Made by a program: the position numbers and the translations under genes
The notes under the pieces: generated by a model
What the model was told of the DNA's origin: nothing
Database searches by the model: none
Seen by the model: only the letters and a program-made list of their open reading frames with translations
In this document: positions 15,948-24,791 of the stretch, in pieces
Layout of the letters: every line of letters begins with the position of its first letter
Numbering within the stretch: position 1 is the first letter of the stretch
DNA from: Pseudomaricurvus alkylphenolicus
GTDB lineage: Bacteria; Pseudomonadota; Gammaproteobacteria; Pseudomonadales; Cellvibrionaceae
NCBI RefSeq assembly: GCF_011683955.1
Contig: NZ_JAAQPI010000002.1
Span: forward strand, 1-64,000
DNA: 64,000 nt
Reading direction: 5' to 3'

Positions 15948-18266
15948 TCAAAGCCACTTCTTCAGCCAATGGTAAACGGGATTTTCCCGCCATTGACACT
16001 TGGCCCTGGAGCGCGGCTCAAAGCCATCGATAAACGGCAGCAGCCGGCTCTCTTCGCAGTTTTCACCACTCAGCAAGCCGGTGGGCCCGTCTATCCAACG
16101 CAACCGCATACGCTCAGTCTGGTAAATGCCCAGCCCCTGCTTGGGCAGCGCCTCGAATACGTCCGTCCAGACCCTCAGGGCACCGCTGCTGCCAGTCAGA
16201 GGTGTCTCTCTGTTGTCGTCCCTGCCCACCCAGACCACTGCCAATTGCCGGGCATCAAAACCGGCAAACCAGCTGTCCCTCTGCGCGTTCGTTGTTCCCG
16301 TTTTGCCGGCCAACCCCAGCTGCTGTGGCAATCTTGCATAAGCGGATTTGCCGCTACCTTCACGCATCACGGCCTGCAGCCCGAACTGCAACAGAGCATT
16401 GGCCTCCGCTCCCACTGACGCATGCAACTGCAGAGGATAGCGATTGAGGATCTGTCCCTCGCTGTCAACCACGGTTCTAATAGAGCGGAGCGGGGCGGCA
16501 ACGCCATCGTTGGCCAGGGTATGGTACATCCCCGAGACATCGAGCGGTGACAACTCGACTGCCCCCAATAACATGGAGGGCAACTCCGGGATGGGTTGCT
16601 GCACTCCCAGCTGCCGCAGCGTATCGGCCACTTGCCTCAAGCCCAATTGCATGCCCAGGCGGGCACTGGCCTGGTTGTAGGAGTGAGCGAGCGCATCAAT
16701 CAACAGCACGTCACCATGAGATTGTCGATCAAAGTTGCGCGGTCGCCAGATTTCACCGTCAGGGCCCTTAACCGCGACCGGTCCGTCACTGACCTTTGAG
16801 GCGAGATGAAACTGACCGGACTCCAGCGCTGTTAGAACAATGGCGGGTTTGACCAGTGAACCTATGGGCCGGCGGGCATCCAGCGCCCGATTGAAGCCGG
16901 AAAACTTCACATTGCGATCCCCAACCACGGCCTCGACTTCGGCGCTGCCAACTGCCGTGACTATGACGGCGCCCTGAAGCGGCTCGTCTTTAAGTCCGTA
17001 ACGTTTTTCAAGGTGGCTCAGGCGGCGGTACAGCGCTTTTTCTGCACTGCGCTGTGAACTCAGTGACAAGGTGGTATAAATCTTCAGGCCTTCACTGCTC
17101 AGTGCCTCATCACTATAGTCTCTTCGCAACTGGCGTTTGACCAGATCGATAAAGGCGGGAAACTGTTGCAGCTTGCTGCGACTCTTTGCTACCAACCCCA
17201 GCGGAGCTTGCTGCGAGCGCTGCAGCGTTTTGGCATCAATCAGGCCCTGCTGGTGCAACAGCGTCAGTACCAGGTTTCTTCTCTCCCGCGCTCTTTGCGG
17301 ATGGCGCCATGGGTTGTAATAGGAAGCGCCTTTTACCAATCCCACCAACAGCGCAAGCTGCTCTGTATTGAGCTTTTGCAGGGGGACACCAAAATAATGT
17401 TTGGCGGCGAGACCAAAGCCATGTATCTGGCGCGGCCCACTTTGCCCCAGGTAAACCTCATTCATGTAGGTTTCGAGGATTTCGGCTTTACTGTAATGGA
17501 ATTCCAACAACACCGACATTGCCGCTTCAGTCAGTTTACGGGACCATCTTCGCTCGTTGTCCAAATAAAAATTCTTGACCAGCTGCTGAGTGAGCGTACT
17601 GCCCCCCTGCACCACCCGGCCTTCGCTGAGGTTTGCCCAGGCAGCCCGCAAGATGCCTTTGGGCGACACCCCGAAATGATCAACGAAATTGCGATCCTCT
17701 ACGGCGATCAACGCCTCTCCCAGTAACGGGGGAATCTCCTCCAGGCGAAGCAGTTCACGATCTTCCTGACGGCGGGGATAGATACCACCAATCAATGGCG
17801 GTTCCAGGCGAACAATGTCGGCCGCGGCCCCAGCATTTCCCTGTGCAACTTTCAGGCTCTGAATAAAACCCTGCTTCCAGGTAATGTGGACGCGCCGGGA
17901 CGCCTCCCGATCTGGACCGATTTCAAATCCGCGGGTATAGATTTCCAGAGTGTTGCCACTTCGATGGAATTGGCCAGGTTGTTTGACGCTGCCGGCGTTA
18001 CGGTACTCCAGGGCCTGCAGCTCCGCTTCCAAGTCACTCCAACGAACCTGCCGACCTTGATAAAGCTCCAGGGGTTGAGCATAAACGCGTGCCGGCAAGG
18101 CCCACTTGCGGCCTTCAAACTTATCTCTTACCCGCACATCCAGCCAGCCGGTCCAGGCGACCGCAAGAACAACAATAAACAGTATCAACGCACCCAGCAG
18201 CCGCCAAAAAAAACGCCGGCGAGGCACGGGAGGGCTGTTTTTACGTCGGGATTTGGAACGGCTCAT
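15948..18266 (-). CDS. mrcB: Penicillin-binding protein 1B (bifunctional glycosyltransferase/transpeptidase)
   Basis: This class A PBP polymerises glycan strands and cross-links peptides in the periplasm. The 772-residue protein has a basic cytoplasmic tail (SRSKSRRK) and one membrane helix (about 23–45). A UB2H-like domain (about 75–145) is followed by a GT51 domain with EDRNFVDHFGVSPKGI (catalytic Glu, about residue 190) and GGSTLTQQLVKN. The transpeptidase has the SxxK serine in GSLVKPA (about 470), HSYNQAS (about 528) and GKTGTT (about 655). All catalytic motifs are intact. A likely activator lipoprotein gene follows. Confidence 0.96.
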   Translation of the reverse strand: MSRSKSRRKNSPPVPRRRFFWRLLGALILFIVVLAVAWTGWLDVRVRDKFEGRKWALPARVYAQPLELYQGRQVRWSDLEAELQALEYRNAGSVKQPGQFHRSGNTLEIYTRGFEIGPDREASRRVHITWKQGFIQSLKVAQGNAGAAADIVRLEPPLIGGIYPRRQEDRELLRLEEIPPLLGEALIAVEDRNFVDHFGVSPKGILRAAWANLSEGRVVQGGSTLTQQLVKNFYLDNERRWSRKLTEAAMSVLLEFHYSKAEILETYMNEVYLGQSGPRQIHGFGLAAKHYFGVPLQKLNTEQLALLVGLVKGASYYNPWRHPQRARERRNLVLTLLHQQGLIDAKTLQRSQQAPLGLVAKSRSKLQQFPAFIDLVKRQLRRDYSDEALSSEGLKIYTTLSLSSQRSAEKALYRRLSHLEKRYGLKDEPLQGAVIVTAVGSAEVEAVVGDRNVKFSGFNRALDARRPIGSLVKPAIVLTALESGQFHLASKVSDGPVAVKGPDGEIWRPRNFDRQSHGDVLLIDALAHSYNQASARLGMQLGLRQVADTLRQLGVQQPIPELPSMLLGAVELSPLDVSGMYHTLANDGVAAPLRSIRTVVDSEGQILNRYPLQLHASVGAEANALLQFGLQAVMREGSGKSAYARLPQQLGLAGKTGTTNAQRDSWFAGFDARQLAVVWVGRDDNRETPLTGSSGALRVWTDVFEALPKQGLGIYQTERMRLRWIDGPTGLLSGENCEESRLLPFIDGFEPRSRAKCQWRENPVYHWLKKWL

Positions 18267-18326
18267 AGGCCAGGCAGTTTACCGTTTGGTTCCGCGCAGG
18301 CAAGCTGGAATAGCGCAAAAGGAGAG

Positions 18327-20363
18327 TTAGTACTCCAGCAGCAGATCCATCGGTTCGGGACGCGCGACACCGTAGCCCTGAACATAGTCCACTCCCATGT
18401 CGGCCAGGTGATCCTTGAGTTCATCATTCTCGACAAACTCCGCCACGGTTCGCAGCCCCATGACATGAGCCAGGTGATTGATCGTACTGACCATGGCAAA
18501 GCTGGTGGAATCATCCAGCATTTCGCCAACGAAAGCGCCATCGATTTTCAGATAATCCACCGGCAGATCTTTAAGGTAACCAAAAGACGACAGTCCACTG
18601 CCGAAATCATCGAGGTAGAAGCTGCTGCCCAGCTCCTTGAGGGTATGCATAAACTGCAGTGCCGCATCGAGATGTTTGATGGCGACAGTCTCTGTGATTT
18701 CGAAGTGAAGCTGAGAGGGATCGATACCGGCACGGGCTATGGCAGAAACGACAAATTCCGTAAAGCGCGGATCGCTCAATGTCGATCCGGACAGATTGAC
18801 GCTGTACTTTTCGACAGGCAGATCCCAGCGGTGACGACGCCCCAGATAATTGATGACCTGATCCACCACCCAGCGATCCAGCTCGTCCACCACGCCGTAG
18901 TGCTCTGCCGCCGGCACAAAATTGGCCGGTCCAACAATCTGATTATCCCGGTCGAGCATGCGAATCAGGACTTCGTAGTGTTTATCGCCGGTGCCATCAA
19001 TAGCCACAATGGGCTGACGGTAGAGCACCATGCGCTGCTGCGACAAGGCCTCATTAATTTCCACCACCCAGTTGATTTCGCGCCGACGCTGCTCGACTTC
19101 ACGATCGCGATTGTAGATGTGTATGCGATTGCGCCCAAGTTCCTTGGCTGTACAGCAAGCGGCATTGGCGGTAGCGAGAATCTGCCCCTCTGACTCCACC
19201 TCGGCATCGATGACCACAGCTCCAACACTGATCGCTACCTTGATCTCGCGAGAATCCCAGACAAATTGATATTGGGACACCGCCCTCAGCAGTCCATCGG
19301 CAACCCGTTGCGCACCCGCGATCGTACAATTTTTAAGCAGAACACCAAATTCATCACTGCCGAGTCGCGCCAACAGATCCTGGCTGCGTAACTTGGCGGA
19401 CATCAGATCTGCCACTTGCTTTAGCAGTTCATCACCCGCAGCGTGACCACAACTGTCGTTGACCACCTTGAATTGATACAGATCGATATACAGCAGGCCA
19501 TAGGTTTCCCTGTGCCGCTGGGCGGCTTCCAGGGCCTGGGACACTTCTTCTTCGAATGTCTGGCGATTGGGCAGCCCGGTCAGGGCATCATGACGTGCCT
19601 GCCAGTTAAGACGGTGGGCTTCACGGCTGGCTTGCGAAACATCGCGGAACACCAACAGGGCGCCGTCCATTTGGTTGACGTGGTTTCGCAGCGGCACCAC
19701 CTGGGCGCCAATCGTAATCGGGTCGTTATCTCCAACGCAGAGCAGAACGGACTGTGTCTGAATCGGTTTGCCGCGCTTTAAGGCCGCCGAAACGATCGGC
19801 TCCAGCGGCTGCAATGTGGTCGGGTCGCTGAGCGGAAACAACTGATCGACCGGCATACCGACACCGCTGTGGTCCGTCAGTTGCAGCAGCTCCCGAGCCA
19901 TGGGATTGATGGTCTCGATACACCCGCTGGAGTCCACGCTGATGACGGCATCGGCAACCGAGCAAAGCGTCATCTGGGTCATGGAGCGCTGGCGCAGCAG
20001 CTGTTGCCGGAAGCGTTGTTCCCGGTCTTCCGGCACCACCAGCCAGTGCTGGCAGCCTTCTTCGGCGGGCAGAATCAGGGCCAGACGCAGACTGATGGCT
20101 GCGGCGGCTTCAGAGCGGAACGCCAGACTGTCGCCAACCTGAAGTTTGGCAAAGGGACGGGGAATACTCACAAAGCGCGTGATGGCATAGCCTATCAGCT
20201 GGTCTTCGCCGGCATCCAGCAGCAGCTGAGCGGCACCGTTGACCCGCCGGATAACGCCCAGCGGATCGACCAGAAAGTAGGCATCTGTGATGGCTCCCAG
20301 AAACCGTTCACTTTCATCGGCGCTCAAAGGCAGGGAGATATTGTCTGCAGCCTCTACGGGCAT
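18327..20363 (-). CDS. PAS-GGDEF-EAL cyclic-di-GMP signalling protein
   Basis: This is a 678-residue soluble protein with no clear membrane helix. Two PAS-like sensor regions (about 20–110 and 130–245) are followed by a GGDEF domain (about 255–415, motif LGSDEFG, i.e. GSDEF) and an EAL domain (about 425–675). In the EAL domain the key positions are kept: YEVLIR glutamate, NLSG, EITE, DDFGSG, LKIDG lysine and AEFVEN. Phosphodiesterase activity is therefore likely; the GSDEF site could still be active or serve as a GTP sensor. It probably converts a redox, light or ligand signal sensed by PAS into c-di-GMP changes. Confidence 0.92.
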   Translation of the reverse strand: MPVEAADNISLPLSADESERFLGAITDAYFLVDPLGVIRRVNGAAQLLLDAGEDQLIGYAITRFVSIPRPFAKLQVGDSLAFRSEAAAAISLRLALILPAEEGCQHWLVVPEDREQRFRQQLLRQRSMTQMTLCSVADAVISVDSSGCIETINPMARELLQLTDHSGVGMPVDQLFPLSDPTTLQPLEPIVSAALKRGKPIQTQSVLLCVGDNDPITIGAQVVPLRNHVNQMDGALLVFRDVSQASREAHRLNWQARHDALTGLPNRQTFEEEVSQALEAAQRHRETYGLLYIDLYQFKVVNDSCGHAAGDELLKQVADLMSAKLRSQDLLARLGSDEFGVLLKNCTIAGAQRVADGLLRAVSQYQFVWDSREIKVAISVGAVVIDAEVESEGQILATANAACCTAKELGRNRIHIYNRDREVEQRRREINWVVEINEALSQQRMVLYRQPIVAIDGTGDKHYEVLIRMLDRDNQIVGPANFVPAAEHYGVVDELDRWVVDQVINYLGRRHRWDLPVEKYSVNLSGSTLSDPRFTEFVVSAIARAGIDPSQLHFEITETVAIKHLDAALQFMHTLKELGSSFYLDDFGSGLSSFGYLKDLPVDYLKIDGAFVGEMLDDSTSFAMVSTINHLAHVMGLRTVAEFVENDELKDHLADMGVDYVQGYGVARPEPMDLLLEY

Positions 20364-20440
20364 TCAGGCTTCCGTTATATAGTTCTTCCCCAATGGTGAC
20401 ATCAACATAATCATTTGCGCGCCGACTTGCAAGCGCTGAC

Positions 20441-21514
20441 TTACCCCTGAGACAGCAATTCCCGTAAATCGATGATCGCTGCATTGGCTCTTGAGATGTA
20501 AGAAGCCATCACCAGAGAGTGGTTAGCCAGCATTCCAAATCCGGTGCCGTTGAGAATCATCGGGCTGTAAATCGGTTCTTGGGTTGCTTCCAGCTCGCGA
20601 ATGATTTGCTGCACACTCACCAAAGCGTTTTTCTTGATCAATACATCGGCAAAATCCACTTCCACCGCTTTCAGGAAGTGCAACAACGCCCAGGCACTGC
20701 CGCGGGCCTCGTAAAACACATCGTCAATTTCAGTCCAGGGGGTCTTCACCACCATTTCGGAGGGCGCGGGAGTCGATTGAACGGCACGCTCTTCGCCGGC
20801 CAGGTCTGTGTTCAGACGCCGCTGACCGACACTGGCACTGAGGCGCTGGGACAAACTGCCCAGACGGGTTTCCACCGTGCTCAACCAGTAGCGCAGGTTG
20901 TCCGCTCTGGCGAAGAACTGTGCATTGTGCTGATCTTCGTCCGCCAGTCTTTCCAGATAACCTTCGAGCGCTCGAATGCCCTCACGGTATTCAGACTCTG
21001 ATGCCGGCACGGCCCAGCTATTGTGATCAAAATTGAATCGCGATTCCGCGCGAGCCAGATCATTATCTTCCAACGATTGTGATTGCGAGCGGCTGAACGC
21101 CTCTCGCATGGCCTTGGCCAGATCCCGACTTTGGATCAAAGCGCCGTATTCCCAATTGGGCAGATTATCCAGCCACACACCGGGGGGCAGAATATCGTTG
21201 GAGATGAAACCTCCAGGTTTGTCGAGCAACGTAGTGGTGACTTTGATCATGGACGCGGTGGTTGCAACACCAACCGGAGCGCGAGACTGCTCATTGATTG
21301 AATGCTGAGCGACAATATCACGCACAGAAAAGGTTTCCGGTTCGCTGCTCCAGAAGAACCCCACAACCAATGCCAGCAGCAGGTAGAGTCCGACAGCGAG
21401 CGCCGAAACCCGGACTATCGCCCCTCCACCGAACAGGTCCTCCTTCCAATCGTCGAACCGGTCCTTCATTCTCTGGCCCCAGCCTCCAGTGCTTGAGGTT
21501 TGCTTCATATTCAT
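20441..21514 (-). CDS. DUF2333 family inner-membrane protein
   Basis: This is a 357-residue protein of unknown function. After about 35 polar residues there is one membrane helix (AIVRVSALAVGLYLLLALVV region). A large, mostly helical and probably periplasmic domain follows, with conserved-looking DKPGGFISNDILPPGVWLDNLPNWEYG and a C-terminal FLKAVEVDFADVLIKKNALVSVQQIIRELE. I chose the ATG at 21514 because GGAG lies about 10 bases upstream; 13 further in-frame codons exist without a ribosome site. It follows the PCu(A)C gene by 41 bp on the same strand. Confidence 0.78.
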   Translation of the reverse strand: MNMKQTSSTGGWGQRMKDRFDDWKEDLFGGGAIVRVSALAVGLYLLLALVVGFFWSSEPETFSVRDIVAQHSINEQSRAPVGVATTASMIKVTTTLLDKPGGFISNDILPPGVWLDNLPNWEYGALIQSRDLAKAMREAFSRSQSQSLEDNDLARAESRFNFDHNSWAVPASESEYREGIRALEGYLERLADEDQHNAQFFARADNLRYWLSTVETRLGSLSQRLSASVGQRRLNTDLAGEERAVQSTPAPSEMVVKTPWTEIDDVFYEARGSAWALLHFLKAVEVDFADVLIKKNALVSVQQIIRELEATQEPIYSPMILNGTGFGMLANHSLVMASYISRANAAIIDLRELLSQG

Positions 21515-21555
21515 ATCGTTACCACTCCGGCGGGGCTTCCGAGCCTCGCACAAGA

Positions 21556-21981
21556 TTACATTCGTTTCGCCGTTGCCAGCGTTTGCAGTACCTGGCCATC
21601 GGCAAAAATGAGTTTAACAGGCACCTGACTGCCCGCAGTCGGTGGCTGAGTCATCCGAAACGCCATAATGTGATAGCCACCGGGCTGAAAATCGACCTGC
21701 TTGCCGGCAGACACATTCAGCTGCTGCAGTCGTCGCATGCGCATCATACCATCAGCGTGCACATGTTGGTGTAATTCCGCCGCCTTGGCACCGGCGACAC
21801 TGACCCCGACAAGTCGACGCTCACGAACGCTCTCATTCGTTAACTGCAGATACACCACGGCGGTGGTCTGACCTGGCAGAGGAAGGCGCAGCTGCGCATT
21901 TGAGACACTCAAGCCAGACTCGGCCAGAACCATCTCACTGGTCAGCACCATTGCCAGAAAAAAAAGCCAGAGAACACGCAT
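21556..21981 (-). CDS. PCu(A)C periplasmic copper chaperone
   Basis: This is a 141-residue exported protein that binds Cu(I) and usually delivers it to the CuA site of cytochrome oxidase. A signal peptide (MRVLWLFFLAMVLTSEMVLA) precedes a beta-sandwich with the copper motif: ELHQHVHADGMMRMRRL (His and Met ligands), then PGGYHIMAF about 20 residues later. The start at 21981 is 4 bp after the stop of the LapD-like gene, so the two are co-transcribed. A longer in-frame extension upstream lies wholly inside the LapD-like gene and is not real. Confidence 0.9.
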   Translation of the reverse strand: MRVLWLFFLAMVLTSEMVLAESGLSVSNAQLRLPLPGQTTAVVYLQLTNESVRERRLVGVSVAGAKAAELHQHVHADGMMRMRRLQQLNVSAGKQVDFQPGGYHIMAFRMTQPPTAGSQVPVKLIFADGQVLQTLATAKRM

Positions 21982-21985
21982 CCGA

Positions 21986-23929
21986 TCACGACTGCCAGGA
22001 CTGAGCGGGTTTGGCCAGGAAATAGCCCTGCCCGCCATCAATGCCCAGGTCCAGCAATGCTTGCCACTCGGCATCATTTTCGACCCCTTCAACGAGAAGA
22101 TTAACATCGCAACTGTGTGCAATTTGTAACAGTGATTTGACAAAGAAACGATTGTCCGCGTTGCCATCCACACCCTGGATAAAGCAGCGGTCGACCTTAA
22201 GGGCGTACAGCGGAATACTCTGCAGATAATAAAAGACAGAACCTCCGGCCCCAAAGTGGTCCAGCGACAGGTGGGCTCCCAGGGCAGACACTTTCTGCCC
22301 AAAGCCTCGCACACTTTCTTCAGACAGCGACAGAGCGTATTCCGGCAGTTCAAGCACCAGGCGTCTGGCAAAATCGAGACGCGCACCCAGAAACTCCTGC
22401 AGCCAACTATTGAAGCCGTCGTCAGCAATAGAACTTGGAGAAATATTGACACATAACTTGGGAGCTTCCGACAGGGAAGCGTCGTCCGCCAGCATTTCGA
22501 TCATTAATTGATCGACAGCCGCCGCCATGCCAAAGCGCTCAGCCATCGGCAGGAAAACACCGGCATTCAGCAGCTGCCCATCATCTTGAAGACGGCACAG
22601 AACTTCCAATTGGGACACGGTCTGGCCGTCGCGCTCAAAGATGGGCTGCACAAAATAGGTAAAACGACGATCATTAATGGCACTGAGCAAAACTTCTCGC
22701 CACTCGGCCGCCGCCCGAGCGCTGTCCTGTTGATCTGATTGATGCCAGGCAAGCGCTCTGGTGGATTGAGTCTGCGCTTGTCGCAACGCCAGATCCGATT
22801 GTTCCAACAGCTGGTTGTCCCGCGTTACCGAGGCCTCAAAGGCGCAACCAACGTGCAACGTCAACGCCTCACTCTCGTGAAACCATTGCACCGACTGCAG
22901 CTGGCCAAACAGCTGCTCGGTCATCGCGCGTCCTTCCTGCGGATCGGCCACAGGAACAAACGCTGCCAGATCCGTTCCGGAACGACGACCGAGAATGGCT
23001 CCCTCAACCGCGACCGGGGATTCGCTCAGCACCTTGGCCAGATCCCTCAGACATTGATCCCCAGCTTCACGCCCCAGGCTCGCATTGAACTGAGACAAGC
23101 CGCCAAGATTAATCAGTACCATCATGCCCGGGCTGCCGCCCTTCTCGGACTTGATATAGGCGTCAAAACGAGCATCAAAATCCCGGCGGTTGGACAATTG
23201 CGTGACGGAATCTACATAGGCCTGGCGATGGAGCGTTTCCGTCAATTCCACCTGCTCCTGAAAAACCGACTGCAGCTTTTGCACCATGCGATTCATCGCC
23301 GTGACCATACGGCGCAGTTCACGAGTCCGAGGCAGGCTTTTTTGCACGGGAAACTCCCGCCGGCAAATGGCCTCGGCCTGCTCCTCCACCTCACGCAAGG
23401 GTCGCAGCAAATAGTAGAGCCCCAGTCCCGCCAGGGCATAGCTCAATACGGCGGTTAACAAAAACAGCCAAAGCTGTTCTATAAACACCCGCCATAAGTC
23501 TCTGTAGGCGTAACCGGGATGTGTAACAACCGTCACCTCGCCGAGACGAAACCAGCCGGACACCACTTCTGCCTGCCCCTGAGGCTCGGGCAGATCGATC
23601 AGACGCACGAACCACTCGGGCACACCCTCAATATTAATAGGCAGCTGACTTTCTACGGTGATATCACCTTTGATGCTTTTGTAAACGATGTGACGGTAGT
23701 AACCACGATCAAACACGACGTCCACAAACGAGCGAATCTGAACTTCATCTTTCTGCTGAGCGGCGTGTGAAATGGTTAATCCCAGCGAGGTGGCTGTGTC
23801 CTGCGCATGAACATCCATCTGATCGAACATATAGCCGCGGGCATTGATCACGCTGACAAACACGTTGCCTGCCATCAGACACACAATCAGAAAAGTAATC
23901 GCCAGAATCAGCTGTCGATATAAAGTCAC
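21986..23929 (-). CDS. LapD-like degenerate GGDEF-EAL receptor
   Basis: This is a 647-residue inner-membrane c-di-GMP receptor candidate. Helices at about 6–28 and 152–175 bracket a periplasmic domain of the LapD/MoxY type (RGYMFDQMDVHAQDTATSLGLTISHA; VPEWFVRLIDLP; VVSGWFRLGEV). A HAMP segment follows, then a GGDEF domain whose motif is RRSGTDL (not catalytic). The EAL domain has EVLCR and NISP intact but DHFGAG instead of DDFGTG, so a metal ligand is His. This pattern of loss fits a receptor like LapD, which holds the periplasmic protease LapG. No lapG-like gene is visible in the window. Confidence 0.85.
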   Translation of the reverse strand: MTLYRQLILAITFLIVCLMAGNVFVSVINARGYMFDQMDVHAQDTATSLGLTISHAAQQKDEVQIRSFVDVVFDRGYYRHIVYKSIKGDITVESQLPINIEGVPEWFVRLIDLPEPQGQAEVVSGWFRLGEVTVVTHPGYAYRDLWRVFIEQLWLFLLTAVLSYALAGLGLYYLLRPLREVEEQAEAICRREFPVQKSLPRTRELRRMVTAMNRMVQKLQSVFQEQVELTETLHRQAYVDSVTQLSNRRDFDARFDAYIKSEKGGSPGMMVLINLGGLSQFNASLGREAGDQCLRDLAKVLSESPVAVEGAILGRRSGTDLAAFVPVADPQEGRAMTEQLFGQLQSVQWFHESEALTLHVGCAFEASVTRDNQLLEQSDLALRQAQTQSTRALAWHQSDQQDSARAAAEWREVLLSAINDRRFTYFVQPIFERDGQTVSQLEVLCRLQDDGQLLNAGVFLPMAERFGMAAAVDQLMIEMLADDASLSEAPKLCVNISPSSIADDGFNSWLQEFLGARLDFARRLVLELPEYALSLSEESVRGFGQKVSALGAHLSLDHFGAGGSVFYYLQSIPLYALKVDRCFIQGVDGNADNRFFVKSLLQIAHSCDVNLLVEGVENDAEWQALLDLGIDGGQGYFLAKPAQSWQS

Positions 23930-23960
23930 AGATGCCCCCCAAACGCCTCTGAATTTGAGA

Positions 23961-24674
23961 CTATAGCGAGTTTATCGGCGCCAGCACCAGTATTTTTGGC
24001 TGAGGCCCGGTCTTGATGTCGCCGCGGATGCGATAACCTGCCGCCGCCTTTTTCATTTGCTTGTAGAGCCAGCGCCCATCGGCATCAGTGCGAGCGACAA
24101 TCAGCACAGTTTCGTCGGTGCGGCGCAGGCGCCCAACAATCTCGGCAAGCACCGGCAACAACTCATCGCTGCGACGGCTGACCGCACCTGCATCCAGAGG
24201 AAATTCACCTTCGCCGGCCGCCTCGAGGTGCTGGCGCTGACGCTGCAGCTGCTGGTCAAATTCCTGCAACAGAGGGTTGTGCCTGTCGATCCTTCTGGCT
24301 CGGTCAGCGTAAATCTCTGCCTGCTTTAACTGGCTGCGCCCCAGAGAGGCTCTCGCCAGCTGCAGGTATCGAATCAGGATCTGTTGCAGACCTGAGCGTG
24401 CCTGAGGGTGATTGGGCTGCAGAAGCAGCACCGCCTGGTAGCGATCATAGGCATTATTATTGGCGGGCGTCATCAGTCGGTCATCGGACAAGGCCGCTTC
24501 AGCTTCCGCGAGAAGGCGCCGCACCGGAGAAACCTGTTTCTGCGACTTGGCATTCGGCGCTTGTTTGGATGAAACCGGCTCCCTGGTGGCCTGCTGCTGT
24601 ACGCAGCCAGCCAGCGCCAGTACTAACCCCAGGCTGACCAACCGGACACCGATTCCCCTTTTCTCCCCGCTCAT
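23961..24674 (-). CDS. TPR-containing lipoprotein of unknown function
   Basis: This is a 237-residue lipoprotein. The signal peptide ends in the lipobox LALAGC (about residue 24). A polar linker leads to TPR-like helices (about 50–160, e.g. YDRYQAVLLLQPNHPQARSGLQQILIRYLQLARASL). A compact C-terminal domain carries DETVLIVARTDADGRWLYKQMKKAAAGYRIRGDI. I chose the ATG at 24674; 23 upstream in-frame codons would bury the signal peptide. It ends 31 bp before the LapD-like gene on the same strand, so the two may be co-expressed. I do not recognise its function. Confidence 0.72.
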   Translation of the reverse strand: MSGEKRGIGVRLVSLGLVLALAGCVQQQATREPVSSKQAPNAKSQKQVSPVRRLLAEAEAALSDDRLMTPANNNAYDRYQAVLLLQPNHPQARSGLQQILIRYLQLARASLGRSQLKQAEIYADRARRIDRHNPLLQEFDQQLQRQRQHLEAAGEGEFPLDAGAVSRRSDELLPVLAEIVGRLRRTDETVLIVARTDADGRWLYKQMKKAAAGYRIRGDIKTGPQPKILVLAPINSL

Positions 24675-24791
24675 CGCTTTGTTTCCCAACCCCTGGGGGC
24701 GATTGTTACAATGGCGGAAACTCTGCCTGATAATCACAGTCAAAGCAACGCTCCACCGATTTAGGCCGCCCTGAGACTTACGGATACCAAC

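Noticed and set aside
17886-19193. 435-codon plus-strand frame opposite mrcB and the GGDEF-EAL gene
   Set aside because: It spans two well-supported genes on the other strand and its translation has no domain signature; long antisense frames are common at this base composition.
21982-22452. N-terminal extension of the PCu(A)C frame by about 157 codons
   Set aside because: It lies wholly inside the LapD-like gene in another frame, has no family similarity, and the signal peptide starts at 21981 right after that gene's stop.
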